A stretch of 64,000 nucleotides of DNA. Source: an uncultured Litoreibacter sp. (GTDB lineage: Bacteria; Pseudomonadota; Alphaproteobacteria; Rhodobacterales; Rhodobacteraceae). Below the pieces are notes generated by a model. The model was not told the DNA's origin. It saw nothing but the letters and a program-made list of their open reading frames with translations, and did not search any database. The stretch is taken from positions 744,001 to 808,000 of the forward strand of contig CANLVO010000001.1 of assembly GCA_947494645.1 (NCBI GenBank), written 5' to 3'. This document shows, in pieces, positions 16,655 through 23,212 of the stretch; positions within the stretch are counted from its first letter, which is position 1; each line of letters begins with the position of its first letter. The position numbers were made by a program, and so were the translations under genes.

Positions 16655-17038
16655 TCAGGCGGATGTGCCGCCGAAGTCCTCGTGGTTGATGATGGTTTCG
16701 AGGCCGGTCGCCATCAGGGCCGCCAAAACTTCCGCCTTTGAAATTTCCTTGCCGGTGGCCTTGAGGTGCCTCTTCTGCAGGAGACTTAGGGTTGCCAATT
16801 GGTCGATGCGGATGCGGGTCGTGGTCCAAGTGGGCCGGTCTTGCCAAGGGTATTTGCTTGAGGCCAAGCGCTGTCGGTTGATCTCGTTCAGCATGTGGCC
16901 TTCTTCTGCGGTCATGAATGCTACCGGCGAGACTAGGGACTTGATGCGTTCTCGCAGATAGCGGGACCAACGGCGGCGGTTTCGGTCTCCAACTGCCGTG
17001 GCTTTAGACCCCGTGGGTCGTGTGTAGATGTCGGTCAT
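16655..17038 (-). CDS. small basic hypothetical protein of the element
   Basis: A 127-residue basic protein. It begins MTDIYTRPTGSKATA, has an Arg-rich stretch near 19-33 (RNRRRWSRYLRERIKS) and a Trp pair in YPWQDRPTWTTTRIRIDQLA. The C-terminal half (KEISKAEVLAALMATGLETII) looks like a short ribbon-helix-helix or helical dimer segment, so DNA binding is possible. An AAAGGA ribosome site precedes the ATG. Located between the 322-residue protein and the ParB-like gene, same strand. No family recognised. Confidence 0.62.
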   Translation of the reverse strand: MTDIYTRPTGSKATAVGDRNRRRWSRYLRERIKSLVSPVAFMTAEEGHMLNEINRQRLASSKYPWQDRPTWTTTRIRIDQLATLSLLQKRHLKATGKEISKAEVLAALMATGLETIINHEDFGGTSA

Positions 17039-17049
17039 AAGTTTCCTTT

Positions 17050-17098
17050 GAGAATAACAAGCCCCCGCCGGGAGGTCCGACAGGGGCGGTGAAAAGTG
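17050..17098 (-). terminator. stem-loop upstream of the 127-residue gene
   Basis: On the minus strand GCCCCTGTCGG and CCGGCGGGGGC form a GC-rich hairpin with a short loop followed by TTGTTATT. It lies after the ParB-like gene and before the 127-residue gene on that strand, so it may end or attenuate transcription coming from the ParB-like gene. Confidence 0.5.
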
Positions 17099-17101
17099 TG
17101 A

Positions 17102-17207
17102 GGGTGGTCAACCAGACCATACAACGTGACCACCCTGAGGCCCCTTCAGGTGCCCGTGCAGGCTCCCTCAGCGGGTGTCCGGTGGTTCAGCATGGTTGGG
17201 GTGGTCA
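17102..17207. repeat. three GGGTGGTCA repeats
   Basis: GGGTGGTCA occurs at 17102-17110 and 17199-17207 and inverted (TGACCACCC) at 17127-17135, in the 227 bp non-coding gap downstream of the ParB-like gene. The copy at 17199 belongs to a small inverted repeat GGTCA-ATA-TGACC. Clustered repeats of this size next to a ParB-like DNA-binding gene suggest operators or binding iterons. No replication gene is near. Confidence 0.5.
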
Positions 17208-17265
17208 ATATGACCCCCCTGCGGGATGACCCTGAAGGTGCCCCCGGTGGTTTCTGTTTGGTGTC

Positions 17266-18009
17266 CTAGAAGTCGTCGTTCGCCATGGCGTCTTCCCAAT
17301 CATCGATACACCGTATGGCTTCCACGAGATCGTCCTTCGTGAAGGCTTCTATGAGCGCCGTGGAGAAAAGCCTGAAGTTGTGCCTCTGGGATTTCCCTGC
17401 GGCCTGCCTGAGCTTGCGCTTCATGACAGTGGCCCTTTGTCGGAACTCTTCCTCAGACATCTCTTCAGGGTGCCACTCAGCGGTCTCTTTATCGACCATC
17501 CAGTTGCCGCTCACGTCGGTCTTTCCGGTCTCTTCAAGTTCCCGCCATCGGCTTCGCATGGTGCCCACCGTCGTGCGCGAGACCCCGGTGGCCTCCACGG
17601 TCTCCTTCTTGGACACTTCAGGGAACTCTCTAACGATCTTCCACGCCGCGTTGACGCGCTCCATAGCGGTTAGGCAGCGGGACACCTTTCGGTTCGCCAT
17701 GAGGGCAGCCATGAAAGCGTCCTTTTGGTTCCCTTCAATGATCACGCAAGGGATACCTTCGTTGGTGCCCGGAAAGGCTTCCTCAAAGGCGGTGAGACGG
17801 TGCATGCCGTCAACGAGGACATATTCGTGGTTCGCTTCCGAGGCATCGGAACGGGTCACTTTACGGACGGTGATTGGGTCCACCGTAACGCCGTTGCGAT
17901 AGAGGTTTCTGAGAGTGCGGACATGGGTCTCATCAATTCCGGTGGCGCGGATATTGAGGCCATCGTCGAAGCCGATCTCTCTGGGGAGAAGGCAAGTCTG
18001 GTCGTGCAT
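17266..18009 (-). CDS. ParB-like nuclease-domain protein
   Basis: A 247-residue protein with a ParB N-terminal-like domain. The motif YVLVDGMHRLTAF (about residues 72-84) is the G-x-H/R-R loop that binds CTP or nucleotides in ParB/Srx-fold proteins. MANRKVSR and ERVNAAWKIVREFPEVSKKETVEATGVSRTTVGTMRSRW follow, the latter resembling a helix-turn-helix. The C terminus is acidic. A GAAAGGAAAC ribosome site fixes the start at 18009; an in-frame ATG at 18042 is less likely. Such proteins occur on phages and plasmids as transcriptional or partition-like factors. Its role here is unknown. Confidence 0.8.
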   Translation of the reverse strand: MHDQTCLLPREIGFDDGLNIRATGIDETHVRTLRNLYRNGVTVDPITVRKVTRSDASEANHEYVLVDGMHRLTAFEEAFPGTNEGIPCVIIEGNQKDAFMAALMANRKVSRCLTAMERVNAAWKIVREFPEVSKKETVEATGVSRTTVGTMRSRWRELEETGKTDVSGNWMVDKETAEWHPEEMSEEEFRQRATVMKRKLRQAAGKSQRHNFRLFSTALIEAFTKDDLVEAIRCIDDWEDAMANDDF

Positions 18010-18218
18010 GGTCGTTTCCTTTCTACATGCGCGTAAGTTCATTTGTGATTTGGGGGGCGCTCATGCTCAGAGCGCTGGGGGCTTGGTCGCTGGTCTGTAA
18101 CAACTTGCGAAAAACATTGGTCGCACCCCATGACACACAGACGCTTCCACACGTTTCCCTCCCGGCAACCGTTAAGGCCGCCGAGAAGGTCTCGTGAAAG
18201 AAGTCAACATCACAGGTG

Positions 18219-18325
18219 CCTAAGAGAGGCCGTCCCGTCGTCGCTTAGCCACGGCGAAGGCCATTCCTTACCCGCTTTTCAGCAGCCGCTTCGCTGTGAC
18301 CGCTCGGGGTCAGCGCTCTCTTAGG
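18219..18325 (-). ncRNA. candidate multibranched structured RNA
   Basis: CCTAAGAGAG (18219-18228) and CTCTCTTAGG (18316-18325) form a perfect 10 bp closing stem. On the minus strand the enclosed 87 bases contain TGACC-CCGAGC-GGTCA and CCGT-ACGG hairpins, and a further CGAGA/TCTCG hairpin lies outside the stem. The segment lies in the otherwise gene-free 456 bp gap (18010-18465) upstream of the ParB-like gene, same strand. It could be a 5' leader, a small RNA or an origin-like structure. No coding frame above 20 codons with a plausible ribosome site is seen here. Confidence 0.4.
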
Positions 18326-18465
18326 GCCAAGGTGTGGGATTTTTGAGTATGCGAACGCTCGCGGCACTCGCACGACCACTTCCTTATGGCATAGTTGCGG
18401 GCTAATTGAGGAGAGATCATCGGACGGCTGACCGCACCGTTGGCTCCTTACCTCTTGTTTCGGGG

Positions 18466-19038
18466 TTATTTGATTTCAGGCGCTTTGGCGTCGTCGAGAA
18501 TGCGGTAGACGCTGGACTTACCGATGCCGAGGGTCTCCGCGATCTTGAGCGGCTTCATGCCTTCGTCAGCCAGCCTACGGATATCGTCGGTCTTGGCCTT
18601 GGCGGTCGGTTTGCGGCCTGTGTATTTGCCTGCGGCCTTCGCCTTGGCGATGCCCTCTCGCTGTCTCTCCAACATGATCGACCGTTCGAACTCCGCCACA
18701 CTCCCCAACACGGTCAACATGAGCTTGCCCGTAGCGGTGCCCGTGTCGATGCCCATAGAGAGGATGCGGAGGGATGCGCCCTTGGCCGTGACGGCCTCCA
18801 AGACCTCCAACAGATGCGCAACTGAACGGGCAAGACGATCTAGCTTGGTCACCACCAGCGTGTCCCCTTCGCGGATGTAGTCCAGCGCCTCGGCCAGCTT
18901 CTCGCGTGCCTTGGTGTCCACCGACGACACTTGCTCCGTGAAGACCTTCTCGCAGCCTGCGGCCTCAAGTTCTCTCTGCTGTGCCTCCAAGCCTGCCTTT
19001 TGGTCGAGGGTAGATGTGCGGGCGTATCCGATGATCAT
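18466..19038 (-). CDS. serine recombinase (resolvase/invertase family)
   Basis: A 190-residue small serine recombinase. The nucleophile Ser9 is in MIIGYARTSTLDQ, catalytic Arg residues are in KLDRLARS (about 65-72), and GKLMLTVLGSVAEFERSIMLERQREGI is the long E helix. A C-terminal helix-turn-helix follows (MKPLKIAETLGIGKSSVYRIL). Length matches resolvases and invertases. Upstream of its start is a cluster of TTTGGGAA half-sites fitting a res site. Start at 19038, as the sequence MIIGYARTST is the family start. It may resolve multimers or invert DNA. Confidence 0.93.
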   Translation of the reverse strand: MIIGYARTSTLDQKAGLEAQQRELEAAGCEKVFTEQVSSVDTKAREKLAEALDYIREGDTLVVTKLDRLARSVAHLLEVLEAVTAKGASLRILSMGIDTGTATGKLMLTVLGSVAEFERSIMLERQREGIAKAKAAGKYTGRKPTAKAKTDDIRRLADEGMKPLKIAETLGIGKSSVYRILDDAKAPEIK

Positions 19039-19069
19039 GGTCAATCCTTCCAACTGGTCTCTTAGACTA

Positions 19070-19163
19070 TTTGGGAAAATATTCCCAAAACATCAAGACC
19101 ATTCTTTTGGGAAAAGATCAGACACGCCCACATTGTTCCCACGAGGCCTTGGTCTATTGGGAA
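19070..19163. promoter_or_regulatory. res-like cluster of recombinase half-sites
   Basis: A perfect inverted repeat TTTGGGAA-AATA-TTCCCAAA occupies 19070-19089, 31 bp upstream of the serine recombinase start. A further exact TTTGGGAA is at 19106-19113, and near copies are at 19136-19143 (TTCCCACG) and 19156-19163 (ATTGGGAA). This multi-half-site arrangement is what resolvase res sites look like, and it would also let the recombinase repress its own promoter. Confidence 0.65.
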
Positions 19164-19324
19164 TGACTGACGGTGCGCCGATAGTTGGTCAGGACGATGG
19201 TGGCATATGGCAGTTCTACAGCGATCTCTCCCGGTCCCTCTCGGGTGACCTTAAACGCGTGCCGGTCGGGTTCACGCAGGGCGAGGATGGAGAAGCGGCC
19301 AAGGCGGATGTCGAAGATGATCAT
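19154..19324 (-). CDS. 56-residue hypothetical protein upstream of the recombinase
   Basis: An open frame of 57 codons starts MIIFDIRLGRFSILALREPD and ends RRTVSHSQ. It uses GAAAGGA 8 bp before the ATG, has balanced composition and alternating hydrophobic residues in its first 16 positions, predicting a beta strand, then TIVLTNYRRT. It points toward the serine recombinase gene and overlaps the outer half-site of the res-like cluster. It looks like a small phage-type gene; no family recognised. Confidence 0.55.
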   Translation of the reverse strand: MIIFDIRLGRFSILALREPDRHAFKVTREGPGEIAVELPYATIVLTNYRRTVSHSQ

Positions 19325-19440
19325 GAAGGCGTCCTTTCGGGAATGCTAATGGCAGCACCAAGGTGGTGCAGGACCAACATGGCCATCCCAGAGAAACACT
19401 TCAAGCCATTGATTTTATTGCATTAGTGGAGCAACTCCGC

Positions 19441-19494
19441 AGGTGGAGCTAAGTGGGTCGTGAAGGTGCCCCCACCGGGGGAAATGCTCCACCT
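19441..19494. repeat. inverted repeat AGGTGGAGC in gene-poor gap
   Basis: AGGTGGAGC (19441-19449) and GCTCCACCT (19486-19494) are perfect inverted repeats around an inner GC hairpin CCCCC-ACC-GGGGG. A third copy GTGGAGC is just upstream. The 290 bp stretch 19325-19614 holds this structure and the upstream region of the DUF2971 gene, and I see no gene in it. It may be an attenuator or binding site. Confidence 0.45.
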
Positions 19495-19614
19495 CTTCTA
19501 TATATCTTGGACTGTCAGATTTTTGCGGTGAATTGGTTTTGACCTCGCGTTGCTATGGCATGGCGCGGGAATGGACGCTAAGCTGATCTAAAAGTATTAG
19601 GCGAGTATTGAGCA

Positions 19615-20568
19615 ATGGAAATTGACCCTGACGATTTAAAGTTCGCGCAAATATTTCATGCCGAGGTGTTAGAGGCGCAGCTTTCTGTGGTCGCGAAGAA
19701 TAGCCGATTTGTTCATTACACCTCCGCCGACACGGCCATTAAAATAATCGGCAACAGCGAACTTTGGCTGCGAAACGCCGCAGTGATGAACGATTACTCT
19801 GAAATAAGTCATGGGCTAGAACTCATCCACCACGGCTTCAACTCGCCCGAAGGCGAAGATTTCAAGGCAGCAGTTGATGGTATCTTTCCTGAAACTCGTA
19901 TGCGCGTGTCAGAACTGGTGGATGGATGGGCGGCAGACTGGCGTTTGGAAACGTATATTTCCTGCCTATCGCTGCATGAAGACCATGAAGACGAACTCGG
20001 TCGTCTTTCGATGTGGAGGGCTTATGGAGATGTCGCTTTGGTGGTCAACAACACGCCTATGGTTGCCGTTACCGATAAACTCGGCGTGTTCTCGATACCG
20101 GTGATGTATCTTGACCTTCCGGCATTTAGGGCGCGCCTAAAATCAATCTCAGAGAAGATCAAAAAGGAGGAAGCATTCCTAAGAGGCGCGGGTGAGGAAA
20201 GCCTAACGAACTATCTCTTCCATTTCTTTCTGAATGTCGCGCTTGGCACCAAGCACCCCGGATTTGCAGAGGAAAAGGAATGGAGGATTTTTTATCGCCC
20301 AGCCGAACGAACAAGCGAAGCATTGGAACGCAGGCTAGTTGTTATCGGCGGCATACCCCAAGATGTGTGGGTCTTACATCTAGAGGATGACCCCGAGAAA
20401 GGGCTGCACTCTGCCGATATCCCTAAGCTCCTTAACAGGGTAATCATCGGGCCAACGGAGCATCCTTACGTCAGCGTTCAGGCCTTTCGCCGATTGCTTG
20501 AAAAGGTCGGTGTCGAGAACACTGAAGAGAAGGTTACGGCGTCAACTATTCCTCTCAGAAGCCAATAG
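19615..20568 (+). CDS. DUF2971 domain protein, cargo of the element
   Basis: A 317-residue cytoplasmic protein. It shows the DUF2971 pattern: FVHYTSADTAIKII (residues about 30-43) with LWLRNAAVMNDYSEISHG, then YISCLSLHEDHEDELGRLSMWRAYGD in the middle and EKEWRIFYRP near 220. Function of the family is not established; members are frequent in mobile and defence-type gene neighbourhoods. This gene is monocistronic, on the plus strand, at the attR end, the usual place for cargo. Lower GC than the flanking chromosome suggests recent transfer. A possible enzyme role, such as ADP-ribosyltransferase-like, is speculation. Confidence 0.8.
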   Translation: MEIDPDDLKFAQIFHAEVLEAQLSVVAKNSRFVHYTSADTAIKIIGNSELWLRNAAVMNDYSEISHGLELIHHGFNSPEGEDFKAAVDGIFPETRMRVSELVDGWAADWRLETYISCLSLHEDHEDELGRLSMWRAYGDVALVVNNTPMVAVTDKLGVFSIPVMYLDLPAFRARLKSISEKIKKEEAFLRGAGEESLTNYLFHFFLNVALGTKHPGFAEEKEWRIFYRPAERTSEALERRLVVIGGIPQDVWVLHLEDDPEKGLHSADIPKLLNRVIIGPTEHPYVSVQAFRRLLEKVGVENTEEKVTASTIPLRSQ

Positions 20569-20597
20569 GCGTTTTCTTCACCTGATGGTGGACTTCA

Positions 20598-20613
20598 TCT
20601 CACTGATGTGAGA
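20598..20613 (+). terminator. hairpin after the DUF2971 gene
   Basis: TCTCAC-TGAT-GTGAGA is a perfect 6 bp stem with a 4 base loop about 30 bp after the DUF2971 stop. There is no clear T tract. It overlaps the start of the right arm-type repeats, so it could also be part of the integrase binding region. Confidence 0.4.
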
Positions 20614-20677
20614 CACAAATAATGCACGTTTCGGGACACACCGCTTGAAAGCTGGTCTGGTTATCCCTTGAAAAACA
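20610..20677. promoter_or_regulatory. right arm-type integrase site candidates
   Basis: GAGACACAAA (20610-20619), GGGACACA (20633-20640) and TATCCCTTGAAAAACA (20662-20677, the reverse complement of the left TGTTTTTCAAGG string with one extra G) mirror the strings inside attL. Together with the left set they mark both element ends independently of the 20 bp core. Confidence 0.55.
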
Positions 20678-20708
20678 TTGCCTTAGGGCCGGTCTTGTTT
20701 CGACAGAC

Positions 20709-20728
20709 AGTCCGTGTGGGGGCACCAT
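20709..20728 (+). repeat. attR: right copy of 20 bp attachment repeat
   Basis: AGTCCGTGTGGGGGCACCAT here is identical to the tRNA-Thr end at 13794-13813, while the bases on either side differ (GAC before, TTC after). No tRNA precedes it, so it is the displaced 3' fragment of the original target site. Confidence 0.92.
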
Positions 20729-20839
20729 TTCACCTCAGTTGAAGTTTTGGCGCTCTTCGTTGAGCCCTGATTTATAGGCATTTCTTGCGAGTGACAGTGC
20801 GAGTTGAACGGTGTCATCGCCCGCCTAAGAGCACTGCAC

Positions 20840-20965
20840 AGTTGACTCAACTTCAATCCCGCTCAATGCTTCACGAATTCGTGGGGGATTTCTGTAAATT
20901 TTTTTGACTGTCATACGGCGGTTACCTTTGTTCCTCCATAAGCACTTTTGTGACCACTCTGTGAT
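20840..20965 (+). promoter_or_regulatory. ugp upstream region with two Pho-box-like repeats
   Basis: The 257 bp between attR and ugpB has no gene. It contains CTGTCAT-ACGG-CGGTTAC (20908-20925) and TTGTGAC-CACT-CTGTGAT (20948-20965), each pair having 11 bp half-site spacing like the alphaproteobacterial PhoB consensus CTGTCAT-N4-CTGTCAT. Upstream are palindromes AGTTGA-C-TCAACT (20840-20852) and CACGAATTCGTG (20872-20883), possible sites for a second regulator. This is consistent with phosphate-starvation control of a glycerol-3-phosphate uptake operon. Confidence 0.5.
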
Positions 20966-20985
20966 CCTTAGAAAGGGGCGATACT

Positions 20986-22269
20986 ATGAAATTCTTAACA
21001 CTGATGACGACGGGGCTTTTGACCGTCGCGGCGCCGGTTTCGGCCGCCACCGACATTCAGTTTTGGCACGCGATGGGCGGGCGACTGGGCGAGGTCGTCG
21101 AGGAAATTGCGGCGAAATACAATGCCAGCCAGGAAGAGTACAACCTGGTGCCGACCTACAAGGGCGGCTACGAGGACACGATGACCGCAGGGATCGCGGC
21201 CTTCCGCGCTCAGCAGCAGCCAAACATCATTCAGATTTTTGACGCAGGCGCGGCGACCATCATCAATGCCAAGGGTGCGACCGTGCCTGTGGCCGAGTTG
21301 ATGTCTGACTTCAATGCGGAAGACTATATCGAGGGCGTGCGCAACTTCTATGCCGACAGCGATGGCAACATGATCGGCATGCCGTTCAACTCCTCCACGC
21401 CGCTGCTGTATTGGAACAAGGATATCTTCGCGGAAGTGGGCCTAGATACGCCCCCTGCGACCTGGGAAGAGTTCGAAGCGATGGCGCCGAAGTTCAAGGA
21501 TGCCGGGTATCAGGCGCTTGCGCAAAGCCACAGCCCATGGATTTTCTCGGAGAACTTCCACTCGCGTCACAACCTGCAGCTTGCCACCGGCAACAATGGG
21601 TATGACAGCACCGATGTGGAGATCCTGTACAACAACGACCATCTGAAAATGCACTGGGGCAAGGTCAAGGAATGGCTGGACGCTGGCTATTACGGCTTCT
21701 ACGGCCGCGGTTGGGGCGACAACCAGGATGCGTTTGTACAAAAGAAAGTCGCCATGTGGCTGGGGTCCTCCGGGTCGTTCGGCGGTCTGGCCAACTCCGC
21801 GGAGTTCGAGTTTGGCGCGGCTGAGCTGCCATACTGGAAATCCATCACCGAGGAGCCTTATGGCACCTTTATCGGCGGCGCTGCCCTGTTTGCCATGGCT
21901 GGCAAGCCCGACGAGGAGAACGCTGGTGTTGCAGACTTCATGTCCTTCCTGACCAGCCCGGAAATGCAGTATTTCTGGCACAAGGAAACCGGCTACGTTC
22001 CGATCACCAATGCGGCTTATGAGCTGGCCAAATCGGATGGCTATTACGAAAGCACACCGGACGCCGAGGTGGGCATCACCCAGCTGACACAGCGTGCCGG
22101 TGAGTGGACCAAAGGCTACCGCCTTGGCTTCTACGTGCAAATCCGTGAGGCGATGTACAAGCAATACGACAACATCTTCTCGGGGGCCTCGACCGTGGAT
22201 GCAGCATTTGACGCGATGGAAGAAGAGAGCAACGCGCTGCTCGACCGCTTCGACGCCTCGATGAACTAA
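20986..22269 (+). CDS. ugpB: sn-glycerol-3-phosphate-type periplasmic binding protein UgpB
   Basis: A 427-residue exported binding protein. A signal peptide of about 20 residues (APVSA) precedes mature TDIQFWHAMGGRLGEVVEEIAAKYNAS. PTYKGGYEDTMTAGIAAFR, PFNSSTPLLYWNKD, GSSGSFGGLAN, TFIGGAALFAMAG and FTKGYR-type ending (TKGYRLGFYVQIREAM) match UgpB closely along the whole length. It binds glycerol-3-phosphate or glycerophosphodiesters in the periplasm and delivers them to UgpAEC. An AGAAAGGGG ribosome site precedes the ATG. The Pho-box-like repeats upstream fit the known regulation. Confidence 0.9.
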   Translation: MKFLTLMTTGLLTVAAPVSAATDIQFWHAMGGRLGEVVEEIAAKYNASQEEYNLVPTYKGGYEDTMTAGIAAFRAQQQPNIIQIFDAGAATIINAKGATVPVAELMSDFNAEDYIEGVRNFYADSDGNMIGMPFNSSTPLLYWNKDIFAEVGLDTPPATWEEFEAMAPKFKDAGYQALAQSHSPWIFSENFHSRHNLQLATGNNGYDSTDVEILYNNDHLKMHWGKVKEWLDAGYYGFYGRGWGDNQDAFVQKKVAMWLGSSGSFGGLANSAEFEFGAAELPYWKSITEEPYGTFIGGAALFAMAGKPDEENAGVADFMSFLTSPEMQYFWHKETGYVPITNAAYELAKSDGYYESTPDAEVGITQLTQRAGEWTKGYRLGFYVQIREAMYKQYDNIFSGASTVDAAFDAMEEESNALLDRFDASMN

Positions 22270-22276
22270 GACCTCT

Positions 22277-22307
22277 TTGGCCAGCGGGGATGTCCCTCGC
22301 TGGCCAA
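22277..22307 (+). terminator. stem-loop after ugpB
   Basis: TTGGCCAGCG (22277-22286) and CGCTGGCCAA (22298-22307) form a perfect 10 bp stem 7 bp after the ugpB stop, with additional GGGA/TCCC pairing in the loop. No T tract follows, so it probably stabilises the binding-protein message or partially attenuates the downstream genes. Confidence 0.7.
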
Positions 22308-22333
22308 TTCTTTGACCCCGAAAGCCCTGCAAT

Positions 22334-23212
22334 ATGAAGCGCGTTCAATACGAACACAGCCCGATTCCCTATTTATTCGTGGCGCCGCAGATCATCATCA
22401 TCGTGATCTTCTTCCTCTGGCCCGCCGCGCAAGCCGTCTACCAATCCTTCCTGCTTGAGGACGCTTTTGGCCTGTCCTCGCAGTTCGTTTGGTTCCGCAA
22501 CTACTCTGACACCATCCTGTCCGGCGCATGGCTTCAGGCCGCGTGGTTCACGATGATCTTCTCCTTCCTTGTGACCTTCCTGTCCTTGGGGCTGGCCTTG
22601 CTGCTGGCCGTAAAAGCCAACGAGGTCATCCAAGGGGCCAGCACCTACAAGACGCTGCTGATGTGGGCCTACGCAATTGCACCGCCCGTAGCGGGGCTAA
22701 TGGGCAACCTGATGTTCAACCCGCTGATTGGCGATCTCTACGGGTTCATGAACGCGGTGGGCTTTGATTTCGACCACAAGCTGGACCCGGTGGATGCGGG
22801 CTTTGTGGTGGTGCTGATTTCGGTGTGGAAACAGGTCAGCGTGAATTTCATCTTCTTCCTATCGGGGCTGCAGGGCATCCCCAAATCGGTGCAGGAAGCC
22901 GCGCTGATGGATTGCAAAAGCTCCTTCCGCCGGTTCTGGACCATCACCTTCCCGCTGCTGGCGCCGACTACGTTTTTCCTGATGGTGATCAATATCACCT
23001 ACGCGTTTTTCGAGACCTTCGGGATCATCGACACGACGACCCAAGGTGCGCCGGGCGGGGCCACGACGACGCTGGTGTTCAAAGTGTTCCAAGACGGTTT
23101 CCGTGGGGCCGACATCGGCGGGTCTTCTGCCCAATCCGTGGTGCTGATGCTGCTGGTGCTGGCGCTGACGGTGATCCAGTTCCGCTTCATTGAGAAGAAG
23201 GTGCATTACTGA
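22334..23212 (+). CDS. ugpA: glycerol-3-phosphate ABC permease UgpA
   Basis: A 292-residue integral membrane protein with six spans. The start MKRVQYEHSPIPYLFVAPQ is like UgpA, and the EAA loop reads EAALMDCKSSFRRF near residue 194. It forms the channel with UgpE, whose ATG overlaps its stop by one base. It is the second gene of the operon, 64 bp after ugpB and beyond the hairpin. Confidence 0.9.
   Translation: MKRVQYEHSPIPYLFVAPQIIIIVIFFLWPAAQAVYQSFLLEDAFGLSSQFVWFRNYSDTILSGAWLQAAWFTMIFSFLVTFLSLGLALLLAVKANEVIQGASTYKTLLMWAYAIAPPVAGLMGNLMFNPLIGDLYGFMNAVGFDFDHKLDPVDAGFVVVLISVWKQVSVNFIFFLSGLQGIPKSVQEAALMDCKSSFRRFWTITFPLLAPTTFFLMVINITYAFFETFGIIDTTTQGAPGGATTTLVFKVFQDGFRGADIGGSSAQSVVLMLLVLALTVIQFRFIEKKVHY

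Larger units (their letters stand above)
13794..20728. mobile_element. 6.9 kb integrative element in tRNA-Thr
   Basis: Two identical 20 bp repeats bound a block that starts with a tyrosine integrase next to the tRNA. The block holds seven further genes: six on the minus strand (83, 322, 127 and 247 residues, a serine recombinase and a 56-residue protein) and a DUF2971 gene on the plus strand. Base composition is more even and codon use different from the flanking genes, and there are several inverted or repeated non-coding segments. There are no conjugation, replication or obvious capsid genes. It may be a phage satellite or a decayed prophage; that is inference. Confidence 0.88.

Noticed and set aside
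17050-17260. CRISPR-like repeats in the element
   Set aside because: Repeats are only 9 bp, irregularly spaced and in mixed orientation; no repeat-spacer periodicity and no cas genes.
13794-20728. Complete prophage or conjugative element
   Set aside because: No terminase, portal, tail, relaxase or type IV secretion genes are visible in 6.9 kb.
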